A stretch of 64,000 nt of DNA from Candidatus Krumholzibacteriota bacterium (GCA_029262065.1 JAJDAC010000027.1:484801-548800); one strand, 5' to 3'. Shown: positions 1 through 8,151, counted from the first letter of the stretch. Translations and numbers: made by a program. Notes: generated by a model not told the origin, from the letters alone.

Positions 1-154
1 TGTCGCGGGCGTAGTAGGGCAAGCGCCCACTGGCCCAACGGCGCAGAAGCGGCAGGTAGCGCGCGGCCAGCTTCTCCTTGGCTGCGTCGTCGCCGTTTCG
101 TACCAGCGACAGCAGGTCGGCGGTGGATTCCATTGGAGGCTCGTGCGGAGTCAT
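1..154 (-). CDS. ECF-type RNA polymerase sigma factor, N-terminal fragment
   Basis: The reverse complement opens with ATG at 154 (a second ATG lies seven codons on) and stays open to the window edge, so only about 51 residues are visible. They read as sigma-70 region 2, with segments such as LLSLVRNGDDAAKEKLAARY followed by LLRRWASGRLP, the pattern of ECF sigma factors whose region 2 is followed by an RDLV/D-type segment. The rest of region 2 and region 4 lie outside the window. It is divergent from a lipoprotein subtilase starting at 325, the same pairing seen at 11.4-13.5 kb. The family is clear; which promoters it reads is unknown. Confidence 0.72.
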   Translation of the reverse strand, partial: MTPHEPPMESTADLLSLVRNGDDAAKEKLAARYLPLLRRWASGRLPYYARD

Positions 155-324
155 AGTCCTAAGATATTACTCTGTAGGCAGTTCGAGCGCACCACCGGGC
201 TGGATTGGAGCGTTCCTGTATCAAACTGGGTGTGGCCGGCTCATTTTCGTGTTGTCACAGGGCCGACCAGCTCCCCAGCTTGCCTGGCCCTCATTGTCAT
301 CCCCGCACCCTAGGGGGCTTTTCC

Positions 325-1578
325 ATGAATATCCTAAAACTGGTATTTCTACTGTCACTGTTCCTTGTTTCTTCATGCGCGTCCGAGGTTTCGACGCTCG
401 CACCCGAGGTAGCCACGAAGGCTGGCATGATGGGCGGCGGCGACGGACCGGGCACGCCACCCGGCGAAACCGAGCCGCCCCCGCCCGAGACCCTTCGTGC
501 CCCCAACAATCGCGAACATGTGGTGGTCTACGAGGCGGGTGTAGATCCGTACGACCTTGCCAACGATCTCAACATGTCCGTGGTCGATCTGTTTGGCGAC
601 GACCTGGCGCTACTGCGAGAAACGGTCATGCCCATGATGGTTGAAGGCGAAGGCGGCGTGGTTGCTTCGTCGGTCAACGAGAGTGTGGTTTCCACCCACG
701 GTCAGGATCTGGTGTTTGGTTTCTACGAAGGTTGGATCGAGAAGGAAGTCAGGGAACAGTACATCAACAGTCTGTTGAAGTTGCCGGCCTTGCACGAGTA
801 CGGCCGCGGCTACGGCATCCGCGTGGCGGTTCTGGACACTGGCGCAGACTTCGCTCACCCGTCGTTCGGTGGGGTCCTGGTGTCGTTGCCCGAGGGTTCG
901 GGTTTGATTTCCCAGGAAGTGTGGAACGGTATCGACGACGACGGCGATGGCGTGGTCGACGCGGGCAAGGGGCACGGTACCGTGTGCGTTAGCATCGTGC
1001 ACGAGGTCGCTCCCGGCGCGGAAGTGCTCCCCATCCGTATTCTCCACGACGAGGGAATCGGAAGTCTATGGGACCTGGTAAAGGGCTTGGAACTGTCACG
1101 TCATAACCAGGTGGACATCGTGAACCTGAGCCTTTCGCTCAGCGAATACAGCGCGGTGGTGGAAGACCGTCTGGTGCATCTGTACGAGGAAGGTGTCCGC
1201 GTGGCGTGCGCCACCGGCAACCAGGCCGGCGAAGTGAAGTACCCGGCCAGCTCCGCCTACACGGTGGGCGTGGCGGCCACCGACGAACAGGACATACTGG
1301 CGTGGTTCAGCAACGCGGGCGCCGGCGCGCTTATCGCCGCTCCCGGCGTGGACATCGTGGCGGCGTATCCCGAAGAGGGAATGGTCAGCGCCACGGGTAC
1401 GTCCATGGCTTGTCCGGTGGTGAGCGGATCGTTGGCCGTGATCGCCGGTTTCGAGGGATCCAATGCGCGACAGGCGACGCAGTTTCTATCTGACACTGGC
1501 GGGTCAATGACCCCGCAAGAGCTGGTCAGGCACGGCCGGGTGTCGCCTTTGGATGCGGCGCGAAGCTGGTGGCAGTGA
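325..1578 (+). CDS. Lipoprotein subtilisin-like serine protease (S8)
   Basis: This is a 417-residue secreted protease. The start was chosen at ATG 325 because it sits behind a GGGGG ribosome-binding stretch and opens a lipoprotein signal ending VSSC, giving lipidated Cys18; a longer in-frame reading from a TTG at 205 has no signal sequence. A Pro-rich linker and an inhibitor-like N-terminal region precede the S8 domain. The triad is visible as Asp171 (LDTGADFAHP), His217 (GKGHGTV) and Ser360 (ATGTSMACP). An Asp-rich DDDGDG segment before the His may bind calcium. The FGFYEG motif upstream of the catalytic core is shared with the second subtilase at 11404-12708. It probably acts at the outer membrane or periplasm. 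Its divergent neighbour is an ECF sigma gene, suggesting a regulatory link. Confidence 0.9.
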   Translation: MNILKLVFLLSLFLVSSCASEVSTLAPEVATKAGMMGGGDGPGTPPGETEPPPPETLRAPNNREHVVVYEAGVDPYDLANDLNMSVVDLFGDDLALLRETVMPMMVEGEGGVVASSVNESVVSTHGQDLVFGFYEGWIEKEVREQYINSLLKLPALHEYGRGYGIRVAVLDTGADFAHPSFGGVLVSLPEGSGLISQEVWNGIDDDGDGVVDAGKGHGTVCVSIVHEVAPGAEVLPIRILHDEGIGSLWDLVKGLELSRHNQVDIVNLSLSLSEYSAVVEDRLVHLYEEGVRVACATGNQAGEVKYPASSAYTVGVAATDEQDILAWFSNAGAGALIAAPGVDIVAAYPEEGMVSATGTSMACPVVSGSLAVIAGFEGSNARQATQFLSDTGGSMTPQELVRHGRVSPLDAARSWWQ

Positions 1579-1587
1579 GAACGCAGT

Positions 1588-1626
1588 GCCCGGGCATGAC
1601 CTCAAACACGGTGAGGATGCCCGGGC
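1588..1626. terminator. Bidirectional terminator hairpin
   Basis: Perfect 10-bp arms GCCCGGGCAT / ATGCCCGGGC with an inner CTCA/TGAG pairing form a strong stem-loop exactly between the convergent genes ending at 1578 and 1636. There is no long T-run on either side, so termination efficiency is uncertain. Confidence 0.65.
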
Positions 1627-1635
1627 CAGTTTGCT

Positions 1636-2661
1636 CTAACCCTCCAAGGGCGTCAGGAACCGACGAATAGTGTCGGCGATGACCTGGCCATCTTCTTCCA
1701 GCGCGAAGTGCCCAGTATCCAGCAAATGGAACTCCAGGTTCTTCATGTCTTCCTTATAAGGATAGGCCCCGGCCGCGGGGAAGATCTCGTCCTTGTCTCC
1801 CCATACGATCAACGTGCGCGGCTGATGCGTGCGGAAGTACTCCTGCCATGCGGGGTACAGCGGCGGGTTGCTAGCGTAGTCGTAGAACAGCTGCAGCTGG
1901 ATGTCCACGTTGCCCGGTCGGTCCAATAGCCGCTGCGTCACGTGCCAGTTGTCGGGGCTGATGGCCTCGGCATTGCGTGCGCCATTGAGGTACTGCCACT
2001 TGGTGGCGCCCAGCGTCACCAGAAATCGCAGGGCGTCGTCGTTGGACATGTTGGGCTGCTCGTACGCCTTCTTTATGTTCGACCAGAACGGATTGTCCAG
2101 GCCCACGTTCACGGCGCCACGATCCTTCCAGTAGGCGCGGATGGGTTCCCAGAAATCGTTGTTGATTCCTTCCATGTACGCGTTTCCGTTCTGGATGATG
2201 AGCGACTCGACACGCTCGGGGTACTTCGCCGCCAAACGAAAACCAACCGGGGCGCCGTAGTCCATGAGGTAGAGGCTGTAGCTATCCAGATTCAGCTTCA
2301 CGGTCAGCTTCTCCACGATGCTGGCGAAGTTGTCGAACGTGTACTCGAACTCGTCGACCGGCGGCATCGAGCTGTTGCCGTAGCCTGGGTAGTCGGGCGC
2401 CACCAGATGAAACCGATCGGCCAACTGGGGAATGAGATCGCGGAACATGTGCGACGAGGTGGGAAACCCGTGCAGAAGAAGTATGGTGGGCGAGTCGGGC
2501 GCCCCGGCCTCGCGGTAGAAAATCGACTGTCCATCGATATCGATGGTGCGGTGCATTACCTGCGTGTGATCACCGGCGTGGGAGGTGCCAGCAAGTGTCA
2601 GTGCCATCAAGGTGCCAAGTAGAAACTTCGGAGAAACAAGGTTCAGGCTACGCATGGTCAT
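1636..2661 (-). CDS. Exported alpha/beta hydrolase, epoxide hydrolase / dehalogenase-like
   Basis: The protein has 341 residues with an N-terminal signal peptide ending near SHAG, so it is exported. The alpha/beta-hydrolase core is recognisable: oxyanion motif HGFPTSS (about 64-70), nucleophile elbow LMDYGAPVG with Asp134, an acidic residue in WGDKDEIFP (Asp289 or Asp291) and His318 in TGHFALEED. An Asp rather than Ser nucleophile is typical of epoxide hydrolases and haloalkane dehalogenases; I cannot choose between them. ATG 2661 is preceded by AAGGAA. It is the last gene of a minus-strand operon with a PPOX protein (38-bp gap), a flavoprotein reductase and a cysteine hydrolase, which suggests detoxification or breakdown of a small reactive compound. 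Confidence 0.83.
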   Translation of the reverse strand: MTMRSLNLVSPKFLLGTLMALTLAGTSHAGDHTQVMHRTIDIDGQSIFYREAGAPDSPTILLLHGFPTSSHMFRDLIPQLADRFHLVAPDYPGYGNSSMPPVDEFEYTFDNFASIVEKLTVKLNLDSYSLYLMDYGAPVGFRLAAKYPERVESLIIQNGNAYMEGINNDFWEPIRAYWKDRGAVNVGLDNPFWSNIKKAYEQPNMSNDDALRFLVTLGATKWQYLNGARNAEAISPDNWHVTQRLLDRPGNVDIQLQLFYDYASNPPLYPAWQEYFRTHQPRTLIVWGDKDEIFPAAGAYPYKEDMKNLEFHLLDTGHFALEEDGQVIADTIRRFLTPLEG

Positions 2662-2699
2662 TTCCTTCTATGGATTGAATCGAAAAACATCGGTCGATT

Positions 2700-3260
2700 T
2701 CAGGCTTGGTTCTGTGCAGATGGAAACTCCTCCACGGTGTATCGCGGCGCAATGTGCTGGGGACAGTTCACGTCCCAGGCATTAACCGTGATTACGAATG
2801 CACGTTGCGGGTCGGCCTTGTAGTCAGGGTCGGACACGCTCTTCAACAAGGCGTCGTCGTCGTCGATGACCTTGGCCGTGCCCCAGATCTTGATGCGCCG
2901 GCGATTGGGGTAGTCCATGAGAAACAGGCATACCTTGTCGTTCTCGGACAGGTTGCCCATGGAGATGTACTGCTGGTTGCCGGTGTAGTCGGCGAACGCC
3001 AGGGTCTTCTCGTCCAGCACCTTCAGGAAGCCCGCGGGGCCTCCCCGGTGTTGGATGTAGGGTTGACCGTCGGCCGTGGCCGTGGCCAGGTAGAACGAAT
3101 CGCGTTGCTCGATGAACCGGGCCAGGCTGTCGTTTACATGGTCGGTCCATCCACCGCGACCCTCCATTTTGGCGTACATGGCGCGTGAGCCCAGCTGCTC
3201 TTGCTGAGCCTTTACGGCGGGCGTGAAAGCAACATCGCTGACGGTCTTCTTCCTGGTCAT
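2700..3260 (-). CDS. Pyridoxamine 5'-phosphate oxidase-like flavin-binding protein
   Basis: This 186-residue protein has the split-barrel PPOX pattern: FYLATATADGQPYIQHRGG, then FADYTGNQQYISMGNL and KVCLFLMDYPNRRRIKIWG. In this superfamily these segments line an FMN or F420 pocket; the substrate is unknown. No signal peptide is seen, so it is cytoplasmic. Its ATG overlaps the stop of the upstream flavoprotein reductase by 4 bp (3257-3260), indicating translational coupling. The reductase may supply reduced flavin or act on the same substrate. The subfamily (general stress protein 26-like versus other) is not resolvable by eye. Confidence 0.85.
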   Translation of the reverse strand: MTRKKTVSDVAFTPAVKAQQEQLGSRAMYAKMEGRGGWTDHVNDSLARFIEQRDSFYLATATADGQPYIQHRGGPAGFLKVLDEKTLAFADYTGNQQYISMGNLSENDKVCLFLMDYPNRRRIKIWGTAKVIDDDDALLKSVSDPDYKADPQRAFVITVNAWDVNCPQHIAPRYTVEEFPSAQNQA

Positions 3261-4642
3261 TGGCTCGCCTCCAGCGGCTTCAGGTCGCCCAACATGGTGG
3301 GTATGAGTTCGGATACGGTGGGGTGAATCTGCACGGTGCGTTGGATGACGGTGTACGGCGCCTTGGCGGCCATGACGTTCAAGACCATGTGGGCAACCTC
3401 GTCGCCGCCGGTGCCGACGATCGAGAACCCCAGGATCTCCTTGGAGTCGGCGTCGATCAGGATCTTCATGAAGCCCTGCGTCTCGCCCTTTTCCACCGCG
3501 CGGCTCACACGTGTCATGCTGCGCGTTGCCATTTGTACACGACGGCCTGACTCACGGGCTTCGGTCTCGGACATGCCAATGCGGGCGAGGGGCGGATCCA
3601 CGTACAACGCGTACACGGGAATGCGGTCGCTCACGCGGCGCGAATCGCCATTGAGCAGGTTGTCGGCCACGATCTCGTGATCGTTGTAGGCCGTGTGCGT
3701 GAAAGCGCCCTGGCCGTTCACGTCGCCCAGCGCCCACACGCCCTTCACCGACGTCTCGAGCTCGTCGTTCACGGTTATGTACCCGCGCGCGTCCAGTTCA
3801 ATGCCGGCTTTGTCCAGGCCCAGGTCGTCGCTGTTGGGCTTGCGCCCGGTGGCGATGAGTAGATGGGTGCCCTTGACCGCATTGGGCTCTTCATCACAGC
3901 TCACGCCTACGATGACTTGACCGTCCTGCGAGTCCACGGTGATGCACTCGGCGTCGGTGCGCACGTTGATTCCCTCGGATTCCAGAATCCCCTGCACGGC
4001 CTGCGACACGTCGGGATCTTCGCGCGAAATCAGCCGCGGCTGCATTTCCACAATGGTCACCTGGCTGCCGAAGCCACGAAACATCTGACCGAACTCCAGG
4101 CCAATGTAGCTGCCGCCTACGATGACCAGGTGCTCGGGCACAGATTCCAGTTTCAGCATGTCGGCATTCGTAAGCACGTTGGCTTTCTCCACGCCGGGAA
4201 TGGGCGGCACGCTGGCGCGCGTTCCCACGTTTATGTAGATGCGATCGGCGGTCAGCACGTCGTCGTTCACGCGTACGGTGTGCGGGCCTTCGAAGCGGGC
4301 GTGACCGGTGTACACGTCGACGTTCTCGGTGCTGCGAAGCCACTTCTCCACGCCTTTGTTAGACCGACCAACCACGTCATTCTTACGCATCATCACGCGT
4401 TTCAGATCAACGCGAACGGGTCCCTCTATGTCCACGCCATACTCAGCCGCGCGCCGGGCCATGTAGGCCACGCGGGCACTGGCCACGAGCGTCTTGGTAG
4501 GCGTACAGCCGGTGTTGACGCAGGTGCCACCAAACAGGCCACGTTCAACAATGGCTGTGCTCATTCCCGAGGCGGCCAGTCGCGAAGCCAACGTGGGGCC
4601 AGCCTGTCCGGTTCCTATGATTATGGCGTCGTAGCGTTTCAT
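3257..4642 (-). CDS. FAD-dependent pyridine nucleotide-disulfide oxidoreductase (MerA-like fold)
   Basis: The 461-residue protein has a Rossmann FAD motif at the N-terminus (AIIIGTGQAGPTLA), the redox-active disulfide GGTCVNTGC with Cys41 and Cys46, a second NAD(P) Rossmann motif (IVGGSYIGLEFGQM), an FAD contact WALGDVNGQGAFTH, and the C-terminal dimer-interface motif QIHPTVSELIPTML carrying the catalytic His-Glu pair. It lacks the N-terminal heavy-metal domain and the C-terminal Cys pair of true mercuric reductase, so MerA function is not supported. ATG 4642 follows a GGAG site. It overlaps the PPOX gene by 4 bp and lies 72 bp downstream of the cysteine hydrolase gene. Confidence 0.9.
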   Translation of the reverse strand: MKRYDAIIIGTGQAGPTLASRLAASGMSTAIVERGLFGGTCVNTGCTPTKTLVASARVAYMARRAAEYGVDIEGPVRVDLKRVMMRKNDVVGRSNKGVEKWLRSTENVDVYTGHARFEGPHTVRVNDDVLTADRIYINVGTRASVPPIPGVEKANVLTNADMLKLESVPEHLVIVGGSYIGLEFGQMFRGFGSQVTIVEMQPRLISREDPDVSQAVQGILESEGINVRTDAECITVDSQDGQVIVGVSCDEEPNAVKGTHLLIATGRKPNSDDLGLDKAGIELDARGYITVNDELETSVKGVWALGDVNGQGAFTHTAYNDHEIVADNLLNGDSRRVSDRIPVYALYVDPPLARIGMSETEARESGRRVQMATRSMTRVSRAVEKGETQGFMKILIDADSKEILGFSIVGTGGDEVAHMVLNVMAAKAPYTVIQRTVQIHPTVSELIPTMLGDLKPLEASQ

Positions 4643-4673
4643 GGTTGGTCTCCGTGGTTTGGCAAAGTCAGAT

Positions 4674-4703
4674 CGGCCGGGGCGGTTCTGATTGCCCCGG
4701 CCG
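4674..4703. terminator. Intra-operon hairpin (partial terminator or attenuator)
   Basis: Perfect 10-bp arms CGGCCGGGGC / GCCCCGGCCG around a 10-nt loop sit in the 72-bp gap between the first and second genes of the minus-strand operon. No U-tract follows, so it may tune the ratio of the cysteine hydrolase to downstream genes or stabilise the mRNA end rather than fully terminate. Confidence 0.5.
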
Positions 4704-4714
4704 TTCGAGATTGT

Positions 4715-5485
4715 TTATCGGGCGCTGTCCAGCTGGGCCTCTTGCATGTGCTGCTGGGCCTGCTCGGTGTTCCATACCGTGTTGGCAATGAAGCGGTAGT
4801 TGGTACGCGCGGCCGTGTCGCCGTTGCCTTCGGCCACGATGGCCGATGCGGTCGCGTCCCACACCACGGCTACTTCAAAACCCTGCTCCAGCAATTCGCG
4901 CATGTGCGACTCGACACACAGGTTTCCTGACATGCCAGCCAGAATGACCTTGTCGATGCCACGCTTGCGAAGTTGTAGTACCAGGTCGTTGGGTTCGGGC
5001 CCGAACACCTTGTGCGGACTGGTGACTACCGTGGAACCGTCGTTGATGTAGCGCTTGTACTGCTGCAGCCAATCGGCGCCAGAACCTTCGAAGCCGTCAA
5101 CGTTCAGTGGACCGGTGCGATCGAACATGCCAATGTTGTGCATCAGCTTTTCCAGCGCGCCTTCGAACTGCCACTTGTGATCCACGGGAAAGTAGTAGTG
5201 CGGCGAAACGAACACCGGAATGCCCTGGTCTTTGGCGGTGGCAAACAACGTGTCCAGATTCTCGACCGTGCCGTTGGCGGTGACGCTCTTCCCCACCACT
5301 TCCCAGGTAACACCGTCGGGACTCAGGAAGTCGTTCTGCGGATCGGTCACCACCAAGGCGGTGCGCTCGTTGATGGTCATGCCGGGGTCGGGCAGTTGGG
5401 CGGCGGCCTGGGTCGCTACCAAAGTGACGGTGGAGGCGACGAGGGAAGCGGTTACGAGAGTGGTGACGGCGTGAGCGCGTGTCAT
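4715..5485 (-). CDS. Exported isochorismatase-family cysteine hydrolase
   Basis: The protein has 256 residues. The start at 5485 is fixed by a strong AAGGAG site 9 bp upstream and by the signal peptide that begins there (ending at about TQAAAQ). The family triad is seen as Asp48 (VVTDPQNDF), Lys159 (SPHKVFGPE) and Cys190 (GMSGNLCVE). Members hydrolyse small amides or vinyl ethers such as isochorismate, nicotinamide or carbamoyl compounds; a signal peptide is unusual and points to periplasmic action on an external substrate. It is the first gene of the operon and lies directly downstream of a sigma-54-type promoter and an upstream palindrome, opposite a sigma-54 activator gene that is the likely regulator. 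Confidence 0.87.
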   Translation of the reverse strand: MTRAHAVTTLVTASLVASTVTLVATQAAAQLPDPGMTINERTALVVTDPQNDFLSPDGVTWEVVGKSVTANGTVENLDTLFATAKDQGIPVFVSPHYYFPVDHKWQFEGALEKLMHNIGMFDRTGPLNVDGFEGSGADWLQQYKRYINDGSTVVTSPHKVFGPEPNDLVLQLRKRGIDKVILAGMSGNLCVESHMRELLEQGFEVAVVWDATASAIVAEGNGDTAARTNYRFIANTVWNTEQAQQHMQEAQLDSAR

Positions 5486-5569
5486 GACTTGTCTCCTTGA
5501 GGCGTTGTGGCCATGAGGCCTTGGTGCGTGCCGGCGACCGCGTGCCGCCTGACTGACACTGCCCTCCAA

Positions 5570-5585
5570 GGCAACTGGCGGGCCA
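5570..5585 (-). promoter_or_regulatory. Candidate sigma-54 (-24/-12) promoter of the hydrolase operon
   Basis: The minus strand reads TGGCCC-GCCAG-TTGCC, matching the sigma-54 consensus TGGCAC-N5-TTGC with one mismatch and the exact GG-N10-GC spacing. The predicted start would lie near 5559, about 75 bp before ATG 5485. A sigma-54 activator gene starts 130 bp away in the opposite direction. Confidence 0.7.
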
Positions 5586-5667
5586 CATTTTTAGAACAGT
5601 TAAGTTGTTTGATTGCAAGCGAATACCCGGGTACACCTGGCCGGACGCCGCGACGAGAATTCGTTAC

Positions 5668-5687
5668 AACAACGAGATATCGTTGTT
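5668..5687. promoter_or_regulatory. Palindromic activator site (candidate UAS)
   Basis: A 20-bp perfect inverted repeat AACAACGA-GATA-TCGTTGTT lies about 80-115 bp upstream of the sigma-54 promoter for the minus-strand operon and 31 bp before the activator's own start codon. This is the usual place for an enhancer-binding-protein dimer, and could also allow autoregulation. A degenerate partner, AACA-N7-TGTT, lies at 5595-5609. Confidence 0.62.
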
Positions 5688-5718
5688 TCGGGGACCCTTG
5701 GGCGGGTATGGTCTACCC

Positions 5719-7140
5719 ATGACACTCCTGGATCTCATTCTCGGTTCGGCCGGCGAAGGCATATATGGCTTGGACGCCGACGGCCTGACCACGTTCGTGA
5801 ACCCCGCGGCCGCGGCCATGGTGGGCTACGCCGCCCACGAGCTCATAGGCCAGTCGATGCACGCCGTCTTGCATCACTCGCACGCCGACGGAACCCACTA
5901 CGAAGCCAAGCACTGCCCCATCTACTCGGCGTTCAAAGACGGCAAGGTGCACTGCGTGGAAGACGACGTGTTCTGGCGCCGGGACGGATCGTGTTTTCCG
6001 GTGGAGTACACCAGCACGCCCATCTTCGATCACGGGCGATTGGCCGGTGCGGTGTTGGTGTTCCGCGACATTACCGAACGCAGAAAAGCCCAAGGCGAAC
6101 TACGCGCTGCGTTGGCCCAAGTAGAAACGCTGAAAGAGCGACTGGAAGAAGAGAACGAATACCTGCGTGAAGAGATCGACTCGGACCACGGCTTCCGCGA
6201 CATTGTAGGTAACAGTCCCGCGTTGCAGAAGGCGCTGCAACAGGTGGAAATGGTAGCGCCGACCGAAGCGAACGTGCTAATCCACGGCGAGTCGGGCACG
6301 GGCAAGGAACTGCTGGCCCGCTCCATCCACGAACACAGCCGCCGCTCCAAGCGCCCCATGATCAAGGTGAACTGCGCGTCCATTCCCAAGGAATTGTTCG
6401 AGAGCGAATTCTTCGGCCACGTGAAAGGCGCGTTCACCAGTGCCGCGAAGGATCGCGTGGGCCGCTTCGAACTGGCCGACGGCGGCACGTTGTTCCTGGA
6501 CGAGGTAGGCGAGATTCCCATCGACCTGCAAAGCAAGTTGCTACGCGTACTGCAGGAGGGCGAGTTCGAACGGGTAGGCGAGGCGCGGTCGCGCAAGGTA
6601 GACGTGCGCGTGATCTCGGCCACCAATCGCGATCTGCTCGAACGGATAAAGGCCAATGAATTCAGGCAGGACCTGTACTACCGGCTAAGCGTGTTTCCCA
6701 TTGAGGCGCCGCCGCTGCGTGACCGGCCTGAAGATGTCGAGCCCCTGGCGGTTCACTTCGCTGCACTGGCGTGTACGAAGCACGGCGTTCCGTGCGTTAG
6801 GCTTACCAAGAAGCACCTGAAGAAGCTTATGATGAGCGACTGGCCGGGCAACGTACGCGAGCTGCAGCACGTGGTGGAGCGCGCGGTGATCATGTCGGCC
6901 GGGGGGAAGTTCGACATAGCTACGTCTTTTGAAGAGTTGCCCGCAGCGAAGGGTCGGTCGAAGAATGCCGCGGTGGTGCCTTTGGCGGAACTGAAGGAAA
7001 TGGAAGAGCAGAGTATTCGCGCCGCTTTGAAGGAAGCCGGAGGGAAGGTTTACGGGGACACGGGGGCGGCGGCGTTGTTGGGTGTGAAGCCGACGACGCT
7101 GGCGTCACGGATGAAGGCGATGGGGATTGAGCGGGGTTGA
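5719..7140 (+). CDS. PAS-domain sigma-54-dependent transcriptional activator
   Basis: This protein has 473 residues from ATG 5719 (the in-frame TTG at 5605 would place the UAS inside the gene). A PAS sensor domain spans about 5-120 and is rich in His and Cys (HHSHADGTHYEAKHC, HCVEDDVFW). A short coiled coil follows at about 125-155. The AAA+ domain has Walker A GESGTGKE (190-197) and Walker B FLDEVGEIP (259-267). The sigma-54 contact loop reads GAFTSA (237-242) rather than GAFTGA. A C-terminal Fis-type helix-turn-helix ends AAALLGVKPTTLASRMKAMG. There is no receiver domain, so it should respond directly to a ligand or redox state. It probably activates the divergent hydrolase operon. Confidence 0.92.
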   Translation: MTLLDLILGSAGEGIYGLDADGLTTFVNPAAAAMVGYAAHELIGQSMHAVLHHSHADGTHYEAKHCPIYSAFKDGKVHCVEDDVFWRRDGSCFPVEYTSTPIFDHGRLAGAVLVFRDITERRKAQGELRAALAQVETLKERLEEENEYLREEIDSDHGFRDIVGNSPALQKALQQVEMVAPTEANVLIHGESGTGKELLARSIHEHSRRSKRPMIKVNCASIPKELFESEFFGHVKGAFTSAAKDRVGRFELADGGTLFLDEVGEIPIDLQSKLLRVLQEGEFERVGEARSRKVDVRVISATNRDLLERIKANEFRQDLYYRLSVFPIEAPPLRDRPEDVEPLAVHFAALACTKHGVPCVRLTKKHLKKLMMSDWPGNVRELQHVVERAVIMSAGGKFDIATSFEELPAAKGRSKNAAVVPLAELKEMEEQSIRAALKEAGGKVYGDTGAAALLGVKPTTLASRMKAMGIERG

Positions 7141-7172
7141 CCCCAGCCTGCCGTAGTGATGTCAGGGCACCA

Positions 7173-7190
7173 ATGGGACCCGGGTCCCAT
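7173..7190. repeat. Perfect 18-bp palindrome ATGGGACCCGGGTCCCAT
   Basis: The sequence is self-complementary over 18 bp and is followed by CTTGTGTTTT, so it can act as a terminator for the sigma-54 activator gene that ends 33 bp upstream. A near-identical element (centre AG instead of CG) occurs at 63012-63029, so it is probably a dispersed genomic palindrome. The rest of 7141-7383 holds no convincing gene; ACAAC-CATT-GTTGT at 7240-7253 is a weak half-site match to the UAS at 5668. Confidence 0.6.
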
Positions 7191-7383
7191 CTTGTGTTTT
7201 CTTTGACCACGGTGCCTGTTCCGGCTTTGCGGCAGGTTGACAACCATTGTTGTTTGGCCGATTGTCTTTCTGCGCCCTGACACGCCCGGCGCACTCGCCA
7301 AAGCCCTCCCATAACAGAACAAGCCGCGCTTCTCGCGGCAGCTACGCTCGTACGCTTTTGGTAGCGTGAGCAAGGGGGTCCCT

Positions 7384-7680
7384 GTGTTTTCCAAGGTTGT
7401 GTGGATGGCAATGCTTACATTCGTGGTTTCATTCGCGTGTGTCCCGGAACAGGGACACGCCAAGTCGGCTGATTTCGAACAAACGATCGGTCGAAGTGGT
7501 ACGCAGTCGGCCAGTGGAGACCCTGATGGTGGGGACGGCGAGCCGGCTAAAGGCGGGCCGCCGATTTCTAGGAGTTCCGAGAACGCGGAATCAAGACTGG
7601 ATTTGGGCGCTGTTTCTTCTTTCTTCGATCAGGTGCTGAGTTACTTGACCAACTCAATCGCTACGCTGCATAATTCCTAG
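7384..7680 (+). CDS. Small exported protein with SGDPDGG motif (copy 1)
   Basis: The GTG at 7384 is preferred because a GGGGG stretch lies 7 bp upstream; an in-frame GTG at 7366 is also possible. The product has about 98 residues: a hydrophobic signal segment (MAMLTFVVSFACV) with cleavage likely before the KSADF region, then a low-complexity stretch with ASGDPDGGDGEP, then a short amphipathic tail (SSFFDQVLSYLTNSIATL). I recognise no known domain. The SGDPDGG motif and layout recur in the next gene, so the two are diverged paralogs. Both lie directly upstream of a TPR sigma-54 activator in lower-G+C DNA. A secreted signal or a small structural peptide are possible roles; neither is shown. Confidence 0.6.
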   Translation: MFSKVVWMAMLTFVVSFACVPEQGHAKSADFEQTIGRSGTQSASGDPDGGDGEPAKGGPPISRSSENAESRLDLGAVSSFFDQVLSYLTNSIATLHNS

Positions 7681-7809
7681 GCGCCTGGCCTTCCTATTGG
7701 GCCACCCTCGTTAGATTGAAGACCGAGACCTCCCAAAGCTGCAGTAGACGGCAAGGCCTCGTTCTGCCTAGTAACTTAATAGCCATAGTGCAGGATGGAG
7801 TTGTTCCAC

Positions 7810-8151
7810 ATGGATCGCGGTACCTCCAGATCGATGGGTCGCAGGATCGAAGCTCGGGCGATAATTGGAATGATTGTTCTTTGCGTCAGCGTAGCTTCAG
7901 TCACACCTTCCTGGGCCAAGGTCGAAATCTCCGAAAGCGGTGGCGTCGCCGGCGATGTTTTTAACGAGCGCGACCTTACCGCTTCGGGTGACCCAGATGG
8001 CGGAGAAGGCCAGCCCATGGCTATTGCGTCGCAGCCCTCGTCCTCTGACACTGCGACATTGTCTGTGGCAACGAGAACCGAACTGCAAAATCTGGCTGCG
8101 AAGGTACAGATCATTCGTGCATTGGCTCATTGGGGAGGACGCATACGGTGA
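7810..8151 (+). CDS. Small exported protein with SGDPDGG motif (copy 2)
   Basis: About 113 residues from ATG 7810, which has GGAG 9-10 bp upstream; ATG 7795 is an alternative. A hydrophobic signal (AIIGMIVLCVSVASV) ends near PSWA. The mature part carries a TASGDPDGGEGQP motif matching the preceding gene, then a tail predicted to be helical (RTELQNLAAKVQIIRAL). The stop codon overlaps the GTG of the TPR sigma-54 activator (GTGA), which strongly suggests that the small protein and the regulator are made together. Function is unknown; it may be the regulated product or the signal of this activator. Confidence 0.62.
   Translation: MDRGTSRSMGRRIEARAIIGMIVLCVSVASVTPSWAKVEISESGGVAGDVFNERDLTASGDPDGGEGQPMAIASQPSSSDTATLSVATRTELQNLAAKVQIIRALAHWGGRIR

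Noticed and set aside
3257..4642. Mercuric reductase
   Set aside because: The disulfide-reductase core fits, but the N-terminal metal domain and C-terminal Cys pair are absent and no mer genes are nearby.
3863..4930. Antisense open frame across the reductase and hydrolase genes
   Set aside because: It spans two coding regions and their gap, with low-complexity His/Val/Gly content and no domain.
7141..7383. Sigma-54 promoter in front of the SGDPDGG genes
   Set aside because: I looked for GG-N10-GC elements in both gaps (7141-7383 and 7681-7809) and found none with acceptable flanking bases.
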